From Lentimicrobiaceae bacterium (GTDB lineage Bacteria; Bacteroidota; Bacteroidia; Bacteroidales; Lentimicrobiaceae): 8,268 nt of DNA. The stretch is taken from the NCBI GenBank assembly GCA_028697695.1, contig JAQVEI010000085.1:1-8268 (forward strand). The letters are read 5' to 3'. This document shows, piece after piece, positions 1-7,157 of the stretch; the first letter of the stretch is position 1; each line of letters starts with the position of its first letter. The notes beneath the pieces are model-generated. The model was not told where the DNA came from. It ran no database searches and saw only the letters and a list, made by a program, of their open reading frames with translations. The position numbers were made by a program, and so were the translations under genes.

Positions 1-1095
1 TCTTGCAAATGCCGATATTGCCGGCAATGCCTTGTTTGAAAAGTCGAAAAGAGCCTGGTTTTCCCAGGATGAACCATCGGTGGCTTCTGCCCCTTTAAAA
101 GCTATCCATTCAGCGCCCCAGTATGCAAACCCTGAAAGCAATGGTTTGTGCGTGGAAATGCGTTTTATCTCTTCAAGAAATAGTTGCTGTCCGTCAGGTG
201 AAGGTGAAAATTCAGCAATGGTCTGAGCTACTTCCCCCAATACATTGTGGGTATGGTCGTTCCATTGCAAGGTAAAGGGGTAGGCTGTTTCTGCTATGAC
301 CAGTTTTTTTTGATGTTTTTTTGAAAGAGCACTTATAGAACTCTGCAGTAGGTTCAGATCTTTGCCATGCCAGATTGGGTAATACGAAATGCCCATAAGG
401 TCGTAATCCAGGGAGTTTACCTCATTAAAAAAAATATCTGCTTCTTTAAATCCTGCGTAATGCAACATAATTAAACAATCATCGCTATGGTCCCTCACCG
501 CTTTGCATCCAGCTTCCAGCAATTGAAGGAAGTGTTCACGGTGCATGGAATGTCCATCTGGCCAAAGAAAGCCGTGGTTGATTTCGTTGCCCACCTGAAG
601 AATGTCAGGTTTGAGTAAACGTACAACTTGTGAAGTATATATGTAAACGCTGTCACGCAAGGTTTGTAAGCTTAGTTGATTCCAGGCTGCCGGTTTCTGC
701 TGATGTCCCGGATCAGCCCAGGTGTCTGAATAATGTACTGTTATCCAGAGTTTTAACCGCATGGCTTTAATTCTATCAGCAAATAATTTTACTTCCGCCA
801 GACTGCTGTGATTATTTTCAGGCGAATGCCATAACCTTAACCTTACGGTATTCATGCCTGCTTCAGCCAAAATTTCCAGAGCTGTTGCCTGCTTTCCGCT
901 GCTGTTACTGAATAAAACGCCGTTCGCTTCAATTTCGGGTAAAAAACTAAGATCAGCACCTCTGATAATGGTGTCTTTCGTTTCGGGAGAAGGCCCGTAA
1001 CGGGAGCTGACTTGTTCTTTTTTGCAGGAAACTGTTGAAACAAGGAGAAACAGTACAAGAAACGCGGTTCCGGTTTTTACACTGCTGTTTTTCAC
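1..1095 (-). CDS. GH53 family lipoprotein, arabinogalactan endo-beta-1,4-galactanase-like (3' end cut by window edge)
   Basis: My own translation gives 365 open codons from a GTG start to the window edge, with no stop reached. The family is clear from the conserved blocks GADLSFLPEIE (residues 46-56), VRLRLWH (84-90), HYSDTWADPGHQ (121-132), QVGNEIN (167-173), GISYYP (235-240), VIAETAYPF (266-274) and YWGAEWIAFKG (325-335). By family knowledge E171 is the acid/base and E269 the nucleophile. GH53 enzymes cleave beta-1,4-galactan endolytically. The N-terminus has a basic start, a hydrophobic stretch (about residues 11-22) and Cys24 in STVSC, which fits a lipoprotein signal; KKE follows the Cys, so surface display is possible. 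The GTG start is chosen because AGGAG (1101-1105) lies 5 bases upstream and the signal peptide begins there; the first ATG comes only at residue 81. It follows the amylase gene after 14 bases, so the two are almost surely co-transcribed. The match extends through the WENQALFDF block near the usual C-terminus, so only a few residues are missing. Its real substrate beside an amylase is uncertain. Confidence 0.93.
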   Translation of the reverse strand, partial: MKNSSVKTGTAFLVLFLLVSTVSCKKEQVSSRYGPSPETKDTIIRGADLSFLPEIEANGVLFSNSSGKQATALEILAEAGMNTVRLRLWHSPENNHSSLAEVKLFADRIKAMRLKLWITVHYSDTWADPGHQQKPAAWNQLSLQTLRDSVYIYTSQVVRLLKPDILQVGNEINHGFLWPDGHSMHREHFLQLLEAGCKAVRDHSDDCLIMLHYAGFKEADIFFNEVNSLDYDLMGISYYPIWHGKDLNLLQSSISALSKKHQKKLVIAETAYPFTLQWNDHTHNVLGEVAQTIAEFSPSPDGQQLFLEEIKRISTHKPLLSGFAYWGAEWIAFKGAEATDGSSWENQALFDFSNKALPAISAFAR

Positions 1096-1100
1096 GGTGA

Positions 1101-1106
1101 CTCCTC
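1101..1106 (-). promoter_or_regulatory. Ribosome binding site deciding the GH53 GTG start
   Basis: The sense strand reads GAGGAG, then 5 bases, then GTG. It sits in the 14-base gap after the amylase stop codon. Because many Bacteroidota genes lack a strong Shine-Dalgarno sequence, this good match is useful evidence that the GTG at 1095 is the true start. Confidence 0.6.
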
Positions 1107-1109
1107 GTT

Positions 1110-3941
1110 TTACTGAATTAAAACCTTGGCAGTTGCAATGCCTGTATCACAATAAGCACGAATAAGATACAGTCCTTTGCTTAGTTTTTCAGGTAGCTGT
1201 AGGTTGAGTTTCTGAATGCCGGTACCTAATTTTCCTTCATAAAGAAGAACGGAGCTGTGTCCTGAGGCGGGAATCAAATCAACCTGAACTTCTGAAGAGA
1301 CTTTTAACTCTAATTCGACGATAAAGGTTTCTTTAAGCGGGTTTGGATAAACACTTAATTTAAATTGTTCTGCCGGCATTTCGTCCGGCCATAGTCCCAA
1401 TCCGGTATCAGGCACATTGAGTTTGCGGGTTGTATAAATCCTGAATTCTCCGGCTTCAAGGGTCATCATGTTGTCGCCTGAGGTGACATTCAGGGTATCG
1501 CCACTGAAAAATTCATACCAGGGTCCAGGCCTGCTGAATTCGGTGGGCATGCCGGCGGCTTCTATGCCAAAATTACCCAGCACATTCACATCCATCGTAG
1601 GGTGGTAGAGGCTGATTCGTTTCATTTCGCCCGATAGCGAAAGCGAAAAGTCATGGGTTCCAAATGCTTCGTTTTCAGTTTTAAGATGAATCAGTGCACG
1701 AGTGACCTCATAGAGCATTTTTCTGCGATAATCTTTAAAGTAATCCCAACGTATGGGCTTTTCTCCTGTTCTTCCGTTAAAATTTATGTCGTAATCGTAA
1801 CCTAGTTCTTCGAATTGCCAGAGCATTTTTGGCCCCGGTATGGTGTAGAAAAACGCGGCTGCCTGTGCAGCACGGTTCAGCGCCAGGGTGGTATCTTTCA
1901 AATTATACCAGGGTATGGTACTGTTGCCGTATTTGATGTTCTTATACAGCATCCTGTCTTCATCATGACTTTCCATATAAGCAAGCAGGTGGGGTGAATC
2001 CCATCCGCGCTGAATGTAGCTTGCCGAGGAAAAGTTGCTGTTGTTGTTCCAACCCATTGCCGCCTCTTTATACTTGTCGTGGGTGCCCCCGGAGGCCCAA
2101 AGCATCATGCCATAGTTGGCCAGCTCTTTCTCTTCCTTGTTTTCTGCAAAGTGTTCCAGAATGATGTAAGTTTCCGGTTTAACCGACCAAATATAATCGG
2201 CAATTTCTTTCCAGATGGCAATTCGCGAAGCATCGTACTGCCCCATGGCATCAGGATTCCCCAGGGTGTTCTTTTGAGTAAATCCTTTTGACAAATCAAA
2301 ACGATAACCATCAATATTGTATTCCTGAAGCCAAAAGCTGACCACGCGCTTGACCAGTGCTTTGGTTTGAGGACTTTCATGATTAAAATCAAAGCCAACA
2401 TTAAAATCATGGCGGGGTACTGTATTAAACCAGGGATTGTTGGCAGCAGGGCGATTGTTGGCTGCATCCCAATAAAGCATGACCATGGGCGAAGTGCCAA
2501 AAGAATGGTTGAGTACAATATCGAGAATTACTGCTATGCCTTCTGCATGACAAGCATCTATAAATTTTTTGAGGTCGCTTGCCGGGCCATAATATTTATC
2601 CGGGGCAAAATAATAATTGGGATTGTATCCCCAACTCAGGTTACCCTCAAACTCACTTACCGGCATCAGCTCAATGGCATTAATTCCAAGTTGTTTGAGA
2701 TAATTCAGTGTGTCAATCAGTGTTGCATAATCGTGCTTTGCAACAAAATCGCGCACAAGCAATTCATAGATAACCAGATCTTTTTTATCGGGGCTTACAA
2801 AATCGGTGATTTGCCAATTGTATTGTGGTTGCTGAGTCTGCAAAACTGTGGCAATACCGTGTGTTTTTCCTTCCGGATAGGGCAAAAGACCAGGATAAGT
2901 TTCCGGTGAAATAAATTTATCGTTCCAGGGATCCGAGATTTTTTCAGCATAAGGGTCGCCGATGCGAATAGATCCATCCACTACATATTGAAAGATATAC
3001 TCTTTGCCCGGTGTAAGGTGGGTAATGGTTTTCCAAAAACGGTTTTGATCGGGAGTGCGGTACATAAAACCAATAGTATCGTATTCCCAGCGGGTGAAGT
3101 CGCCAATAACAAATGCATTCTGCTTGTAGGGAGCATAAAGTGAAAAGGTAACTGTGGAATCATTAATGTAATTAATACCGTCAACAATGCCTGCAGGTAA
3201 AGCTGCTGTCTGAATGTTGCCCTGAACGAAATAATAAACAGAGTCAATTACCAGGCTATCGGCTTGTTTGGCCACAGCCCAAATATAATGTTTGCCTCCG
3301 GCTTCGGTGGTAATGGTACTGCTTATACTTTTGCCGGCCACAGCCTGTAGCATTTGGTCGTCACGGTACAAAAACATTGAGTCGGCAAGATTGCTTACGG
3401 CCTCAAAAAGTATTTGTTCGTCAGGTGCAACCAAGAGCCCTTTTTCAATAGGTTGGTTAAATCTAACAAAAAGTCCTGCCGGATAAACATCAGCAAAAAT
3501 ATCACCCCCCGAAGCTGTTTTGCCCTCCAGGTAATTGTTGCCCACTTTATTTTCACTTCGGAATACAAAAGCCAGCTTTAAAATCTGCTCGTTTTCCGGA
3601 ACACCATAATATGAGCGGATATCAGGGCCTAAAGTAAATTTATAGAGATTGGTTCCAATTCTTTCCAGGCGGGTAGAAGGGGTATTTTGTCCCCAATTGG
3701 TTTTAACGTACCTCCAGTTTGAAGGCCCGGTGCTTGAGTCGGTCAATACTCCCGTATGGGCATAAACTGTACCGCCGTAATCCTTTAGTCCCTGATTGCC
3801 CAAGGTGGCATCAAAAATGATATCCACCTCGTTGCTTTCTGCTGGAAATTCCGGAATAGTAATAACCTGCGCATCAAGGCTGATGCTGAAAAAAAGAGCC
3901 AAAATGCCAAAGCAAATGGCTTTAAAAAATATGTTGGACAT
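1110..3941 (-). CDS. Secreted multidomain GH13 alpha-amylase family enzyme with T9SS sorting domain
   Basis: This 943-residue protein hydrolyses or rearranges alpha-glucans outside the cytoplasm. A signal peptide covers residues 1-24 (hydrophobic 5-20, likely cut in LDA-Q). Residues 25-160 form a beta-rich accessory domain of a type seen at the N-terminus of Bacteroidota amylases (possibly glycan binding), and 160-245 look like a second beta-sandwich. Residues 250-345 resemble an early-set/CBM48-type domain (FVIGDFTRW, YQFxYVVDG-like). The GH13 barrel spans about 375-755, with region I DIVLNH (474-479), region II GYRFDL (nucleophile D549), region III ILEHF (acid/base E596) and region IV ESHDE (H659, D660), so all catalytic residues are present. 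A C-terminal beta domain follows (760-840). Residues 858-943, with YPNP at 865-868 and GLYLIRAY at 923-930, are a type A T9SS sorting domain, so the enzyme should be exported and attached or released at the surface. Its exact specificity (amylase, neopullulanase or other) cannot be read from motifs. It leads the operon with the GH53 gene. Confidence 0.93.
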   Translation of the reverse strand: MSNIFFKAICFGILALFFSISLDAQVITIPEFPAESNEVDIIFDATLGNQGLKDYGGTVYAHTGVLTDSSTGPSNWRYVKTNWGQNTPSTRLERIGTNLYKFTLGPDIRSYYGVPENEQILKLAFVFRSENKVGNNYLEGKTASGGDIFADVYPAGLFVRFNQPIEKGLLVAPDEQILFEAVSNLADSMFLYRDDQMLQAVAGKSISSTITTEAGGKHYIWAVAKQADSLVIDSVYYFVQGNIQTAALPAGIVDGINYINDSTVTFSLYAPYKQNAFVIGDFTRWEYDTIGFMYRTPDQNRFWKTITHLTPGKEYIFQYVVDGSIRIGDPYAEKISDPWNDKFISPETYPGLLPYPEGKTHGIATVLQTQQPQYNWQITDFVSPDKKDLVIYELLVRDFVAKHDYATLIDTLNYLKQLGINAIELMPVSEFEGNLSWGYNPNYYFAPDKYYGPASDLKKFIDACHAEGIAVILDIVLNHSFGTSPMVMLYWDAANNRPAANNPWFNTVPRHDFNVGFDFNHESPQTKALVKRVVSFWLQEYNIDGYRFDLSKGFTQKNTLGNPDAMGQYDASRIAIWKEIADYIWSVKPETYIILEHFAENKEEKELANYGMMLWASGGTHDKYKEAAMGWNNNSNFSSASYIQRGWDSPHLLAYMESHDEDRMLYKNIKYGNSTIPWYNLKDTTLALNRAAQAAAFFYTIPGPKMLWQFEELGYDYDINFNGRTGEKPIRWDYFKDYRRKMLYEVTRALIHLKTENEAFGTHDFSLSLSGEMKRISLYHPTMDVNVLGNFGIEAAGMPTEFSRPGPWYEFFSGDTLNVTSGDNMMTLEAGEFRIYTTRKLNVPDTGLGLWPDEMPAEQFKLSVYPNPLKETFIVELELKVSSEVQVDLIPASGHSSVLLYEGKLGTGIQKLNLQLPEKLSKGLYLIRAYCDTGIATAKVLIQ

Positions 3942-3958
3942 GAGCTATGTTTTTATAA

Positions 3959-4023
3959 TCAGGTATTTAACCTAAATGAAATGTTTGATACAAAAGTAAT
4001 GAAATAATACTGCAAATACCTGA
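3959..4023. repeat. Perfect 10-bp inverted repeat flanking the amylase promoter
   Basis: TCAGGTATTT at 3959-3968 is the exact reverse complement of AAATACCTGA at 4014-4023. The arms are 45 bases apart and their centres 55 bases apart, with the TAnnTTTG box between them. On the transcribed strand one arm would lie at about -35 and the other at about +20. It may be a paired operator, a leader structure in read-through RNA, or coincidence. No U-run follows the second arm, so it does not look like an intrinsic terminator. Confidence 0.5.
3991..3998 (-). promoter_or_regulatory. Bacteroidetes -7 promoter box for the amylase operon
   Basis: The sense strand reads TACTTTTG, an exact match to the Bacteroidetes -7 consensus TAnnTTTG. 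It would place the transcription start near 3985 and give a leader of about 45 bases. A TTTG lies at 4013-4016 on the same strand, but the spacer is only 14 bases, shorter than the usual roughly 19-21, so the -33 element is uncertain. The box lies midway between the two arms of an inverted repeat. Confidence 0.5.
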
Positions 4024-4064
4024 ATTTTGCAGTAGAGAGCAATGGCAAAGTGGAAAGACGGAAG

Positions 4065-4517
4065 TTAATTCAATGAAACAGAGTCGGAAAGTCTGACCTT
4101 TGCCGGAGTTTCAGCCGCTTCAACGGGTAAAGTCAGTATAAATTTAGTTCCCTTACCGGGTGTGCTTTCCACCTGGATATTGCCCTTGTTTCTGAGCATC
4201 ATATCATAGCTTAACGCCAGGCCCAGCCCATTGCCTTTTTCACCGGCTGTACCTGTAGTTGAAAACTTTATTTCCGGATTAAATAGTTTGCTCATTTGCT
4301 CGGTCGACATACCTTTCCCCTGATCAATAATCAATATATTAACATGGCCCGAATCCGGTTTTTGCCAATCCAGGGTAATGGTGTCGCCGGTGTGTGAGAA
4401 TTTTATGGCATTGCTTATAATATTTCTAAGCACAACGGTAACCATATTGCGGTCGGCATAAACGATGACATTGGAAGAAAACCGGTTTTCAATTTTCAGT
4501 TTCTTGGTTTCTGTCAA
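4065..4517 (-). CDS. Histidine kinase C-terminal part: HATPase_c domain (separated from its N-terminal part by a frameshift)
   Basis: This frame encodes a complete GHKL-type ATPase domain of a sensor kinase: N box NIISNAIKF (32-40, Asn36), G1 DQGKGM (65-70), F-box-like KLFNPEIKF (77-85) and G2 GEKGNGLGLAL (92-102). It would bind ATP and phosphorylate the HisKA histidine. The only nearby start is a TTG at 4517 that overlaps the TGA stop of the upstream frame (TTGA), so it could be translated alone by coupled reinitiation. The frame is also open upstream, and joined at the seven-T run it reads on smoothly from the first part (LFFGKLTETKK), giving the normal linker between HisKA and HATPase. I therefore take it as the 3' half of one kinase gene of about 609 codons. 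It has no soluble-protein features of its own beyond the ATPase domain. Confidence 0.8.
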   Translation of the reverse strand: MTETKKLKIENRFSSNVIVYADRNMVTVVLRNIISNAIKFSHTGDTITLDWQKPDSGHVNILIIDQGKGMSTEQMSKLFNPEIKFSTTGTAGEKGNGLGLALSYDMMLRNKGNIQVESTPGKGTKFILTLPVEAAETPAKVRLSDSVSLN

Positions 4518-5887
4518 CTTGCCAAAAAAAGCATTACTTCTTCTATAAGTTCATTAAAGTTAAAACTTGAGGGATTAACACTGGCTGCCTTTTGTTGACC
4601 TTGAGCCCACAATAACAGGTCCTCCAACACCTTATTTCCATTTTGGGCAGCCGTGTCAATATCGGAAACGAGTTCCAGGATATTTGTTTTGTTGAATAAT
4701 TCAGCATTCTCTTTGATGATCAATGTAAAAGCAGAAATTTGATGAAACGAAGTTTTAAGATCGTGACCGATAATAGAGAGAATTTTATCTTTTTGAGCGT
4801 TCAGCTCTATTAAAGCCTTATTTGATTCAAATATTTTCCTGTTCAGCACCTCTGCTTCAATTTCCAACTTCTTTCGTTGAGATATATTTCTCATAATAAT
4901 GACAATGCCCCTAAGTTTTCCTGCCCTGTCGACAAGCCGGCTCAACATAACATTATACCACTCCTCATTCTTGTCCTGTATGGTTACCTCTTTCTTTTCT
5001 AATCCCTCTTCAATGAATGAATCTACCGCAACAACCAACCAATCCACAACTGAAATATTGTGTTTCAGCTTACCATATTGCGATTCCAATAATTTAGTTG
5101 CCACTTCATTTGAGAATATCAGATGACGATGATGGTCGAGAACGAGCAAACCGTCCGGAATAATGGAGGTGATGTGCTGCTTAACTATAGGAACGATATC
5201 AAGAATATTATATCTGACTATGCCAACCAGCAAAAGAATTCCTGTAAAGCTAAAACTCAGTATGATGATATCCAGCCCAACCAAAAAGGAGGGCTCAAAG
5301 GAATAAATCCCAACGGCGATAAAGGGGAAATAACTGGCGAGGATGAAAAGTTTTGCCTGTTTCCTGCTTAATTCCGGCAAACGTTTCAGTGCTTTGAACA
5401 GCAATACCTGGCTTAACAAAATCATACCTAAGGAAAAAACGGTTGCCAAAAAAAACAATGGCCCATGATGATATATTATTATATTATTTCCCGCGGAGCT
5501 CCATGAGAAGCCGGTCCAAATCAAATGATGATGCTCGTTGGTAAGGGCTGCAATAAAAATCAACAGGGGAACCATCCAAAACCATCCATAAAATTTTTTC
5601 CATATTTCATCTACCTTTGAAAATCCGGCTGCAAACTTTAAATAAAATACCGATGCTGCCAATGCAACAAAATATTCTAACTTGCTGAACATTAACTTTG
5701 TATCCAGACTCGTAGCTGCGGACTCGAATGCTCCAGCCAGTGACCATACCGCAATCATCAGCATCAATAATGTAAAATACTTTTGATAACTGGTGTAGGT
5801 TTTACGCCAGGAATAAATGGCAATCCCAAAGCAACAGATAAAGTTACTCAAAAGCGAAAAAACCAAAATATTCGGCTGAAATGTCAT
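4514..5887 (-). CDS. 7TM-PAS-HisKA sensor histidine kinase, N-terminal part (lacks ATPase domain in this frame)
   Basis: This is a membrane sensor. Seven hydrophobic helices lie at about residues 5-25, 36-55, 69-88, 101-116, 144-165, 178-198 and 203-223, matching the 7TM input region found on histidine kinases. A PAS domain follows (about 237-338, IIPDGLLVLDHHRHLIFSN to IIMRNISQRKK), then a short coiled-coil (340-365) and a HisKA dimerisation domain (365-430) with phosphoacceptor His375 in IIGHDLKTSFHQI. The Pro usually found shortly after this HDL motif is replaced by Ser, a mild oddity. The frame then stops at TGA (4514-4516) just after FNELIEEVMLFLAS, where family members continue into the ATPase domain, which is present in the -1 frame. 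Without frameshifting or coupled translation of the downstream part, the product cannot autophosphorylate on its own. No response regulator is adjacent. It lies 123 bases upstream of the amylase gene on the same strand, but that gene has its own promoter-like box. The signal it senses is unknown. Confidence 0.85.
   Translation of the reverse strand: MTFQPNILVFSLLSNFICCFGIAIYSWRKTYTSYQKYFTLLMLMIAVWSLAGAFESAATSLDTKLMFSKLEYFVALAASVFYLKFAAGFSKVDEIWKKFYGWFWMVPLLIFIAALTNEHHHLIWTGFSWSSAGNNIIIYHHGPLFFLATVFSLGMILLSQVLLFKALKRLPELSRKQAKLFILASYFPFIAVGIYSFEPSFLVGLDIIILSFSFTGILLLVGIVRYNILDIVPIVKQHITSIIPDGLLVLDHHRHLIFSNEVATKLLESQYGKLKHNISVVDWLVVAVDSFIEEGLEKKEVTIQDKNEEWYNVMLSRLVDRAGKLRGIVIIMRNISQRKKLEIEAEVLNRKIFESNKALIELNAQKDKILSIIGHDLKTSFHQISAFTLIIKENAELFNKTNILELVSDIDTAAQNGNKVLEDLLLWAQGQQKAASVNPSSFNFNELIEEVMLFLAS
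4523..4530 (-). other. Frameshift site in histidine kinase (seven-T run / U_UUU_UUG heptamer)
   Basis: The sense strand has seven Ts (4530 down to 4524) followed by G. In the kinase frame it reads CTT TTT TTG, so the last seven bases form U_UUU_UUG, a sequence on which a -1 slip is possible. A -1 slip here gives GGC AAG TTG ACA, the HATPase frame. Adding one T (eight Ts) also joins the frames. The upstream frame stops 7 bases later. I cannot tell a homopolymer sequencing or assembly error from a true mutation or a programmed event. Confidence 0.6.
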
Positions 5888-6266
5888 GTTGTAAAAAATT
5901 ATTACATTTTTTTTAACATCGTGTAATATATTCTATTTATGTAAAATAATGCAAAAAGTAACTCCTTTGTGACTGCAAGTTCTTTTTTAAATTGATGCGG
6001 TTGATGATTCAGTAAAAATATTTTATTCTTATTTCAAAATTTTATCACAAGTGTTGGTTGATTAAAATATCGTTTAGCCTATCCATGCCCTGAATGCTGA
6101 CAGGTTTTGCATATTCAAAGAAGTTAAACAAAGGCCGTATTGTTGCGTTTATATATAGAATTCTCCTTAATTGGAAAAAATTTGCAGATTCGCTCATTTA
6201 CGTGTATTTTTGTACATTGAGCAATGCTCAAAATCGCCTGAACATAAATTTAACTTTCAACAAAAC
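5888..6266. other. Divergent intergenic region between the kinase and the universal stress gene
   Basis: This 379-base AT-rich stretch carries no convincing gene. Short open frames within it (for example 6094-6279 and the 5' extension 6171-6266) have no recognisable protein features, and the extension lies across a promoter. The right end holds the promoter of the stress-protein gene. Near the kinase start there are three TGTAA copies (5890, 5922, 5940) and a T8 run (5907-5914), but I found no match to TAnnTTTG for the kinase, so its promoter is unassigned. Confidence 0.6.
6181..6212 (+). promoter_or_regulatory. Bacteroidetes-type promoter (-33 TTTG, -7 TATTTTTG) for the universal stress protein gene
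   Basis: TTTG at 6181-6184 and TATTTTTG at 6205-6212 are separated by 20 bases, matching both parts of the Bacteroidetes primary-sigma consensus (TTTG, then about 20 bases, then TAnnTTTG). Transcription should start near 6217, leaving a leader of about 50 bases before the ATG at 6267. This rules out the longer possible start at 6171, which lies upstream of the promoter. Confidence 0.7.
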
Positions 6267-7109
6267 ATGGATCGATTAATGAACGACATTATTCTGGTAC
6301 CTACCGATTTTTCGGAGGTGTGTTACAATGCAGCTACCCAGGCCGCTGAAGCAGCTCAACTGCTCAACCATAAAGTGGTACTATTGCACATTATTAACAA
6401 TGAAACCCGGGCATACCTTAAGAATGAAAAGCTGGGCCCCGAAGCCATTGAGCAAAAGTTGAATGAAATTGCTGATGAATTAAAATCCAGGTATCAAATT
6501 GATACTGAGATAATGACGCGGGAAGGGAGCATCTTTACCGAAATTGGTGAAGTAGCCAAAGAATTAAATGTGGATTTAATATTTTTAGGTACACACGGTA
6601 AAGTCGGCATGCAGAAATTTACCGGTAGTTTTGCCATGAAAGTCATTACTTCTTCACCTGCTCCGGTTATTGTTGTACAAAAGCGTCCCTTTGCACATGG
6701 ATATAAAAATATCGTGCTTCCCATTACAAGTGAGGCGGGTCCTTTGGATAAAACAAGATGGGCGGTGTATGTTGCCAGGAAATTCAACGCTACCATTCAT
6801 ATTTTTGTGATGGGCGAGGTAAACGAAGACGTTCATATTGCATCCAAACAAATTGCGGGGTATTTTGAGAAAAACAATGTAGCCTTTACCCACATAAATT
6901 CGGTGAAGAGCTCGGGATTTGCAAAGCAGGTAAACGATTATGCTGCTTCAATAAATGCAGATTTGATTATGATTATGACAAATCCTGAAAAAGGATTAAA
7001 AAATTACTTCCTGGGTAGTTATGACGAGGAAATCATCTTCAATTCTGCTCAGATTCCGGTTATGTGTATCAATCCACGCAAATTTAACTATGAGGTGTTG
7101 GGCTTGTAG
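6267..7109 (+). CDS. Tandem-domain universal stress protein (UspA family)
   Basis: This is a 280-residue cytoplasmic protein with two UspA domains in tandem, a common Bacteroidota form tied to stress and stationary-phase survival; its exact role is unknown. Domain 1 (residues 6-138) begins with DIILVPTDFSE and carries the nucleotide-binding loop GTHGKVGMQKFTGS (108-121, pattern G-x2-G-x8-G-S) ending in PVIVVQ, so it probably binds ATP. Domain 2 (about 146-269) begins YKNIVLPIT and ends IPVMCINP, but its loop is degraded to NPEKGLKNYFLGS without the first G-x2-G, so it probably does not bind nucleotide in the same way. The start at 6267 is preferred because an A-rich stretch precedes it and it lies just downstream of the promoter; ATG 6279, four codons later, is an alternative. 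The in-frame ATG at 6171 would add 32 residues unlike the family. A terminator follows the stop, so it is probably a single-gene transcript. Confidence 0.92.
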   Translation: MDRLMNDIILVPTDFSEVCYNAATQAAEAAQLLNHKVVLLHIINNETRAYLKNEKLGPEAIEQKLNEIADELKSRYQIDTEIMTREGSIFTEIGEVAKELNVDLIFLGTHGKVGMQKFTGSFAMKVITSSPAPVIVVQKRPFAHGYKNIVLPITSEAGPLDKTRWAVYVARKFNATIHIFVMGEVNEDVHIASKQIAGYFEKNNVAFTHINSVKSSGFAKQVNDYAASINADLIMIMTNPEKGLKNYFLGSYDEEIIFNSAQIPVMCINPRKFNYEVLGL

Positions 7110-7136
7110 TGTATGCCTAAAAACCTTATGTAATCA

Positions 7137-7157
7137 GGCCCCGAAAGGGGCTTTTTT
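7137..7157 (+). terminator. Intrinsic terminator after the universal stress protein gene
   Basis: A 5-bp stem GCCCC/GGGGC (7138-7142 and 7147-7151) is capped by a GAAA tetraloop and followed by six Ts (7152-7157). It lies 28 bases after the stress-protein stop and ahead of the HD-domain gene, separating the two transcripts. Confidence 0.85.

Noticed and set aside
852..1058. Minus-strand open frame of 68 codons
   Set aside because: It lies inside the GH53 gene in another frame; the GH53 frame carries clear catalytic motifs.
2105..2909. Long open frames on both strands inside the amylase gene (137 and 180 codons)
   Set aside because: They overlap the GH13 catalytic domain in other frames and show no domain features.
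4899..5371. Two plus-strand open frames (75 and 82 codons) opposite the kinase
   Set aside because: They are antisense to the PAS and TM coding region, with no recognisable features; judged shadows.
5890..5944. Three TGTAA copies and one TTACA near the kinase start, possible operator cluster
   Set aside because: The motif is only five bases in very AT-rich DNA and spacing is irregular (32 and 18 bases); chance explains it.
6094..6279. Plus-strand open frame of 61 codons in the divergent intergenic region
   Set aside because: It runs across the stress-protein promoter and start in another frame, has no ribosome binding site and low-complexity AT-driven composition.
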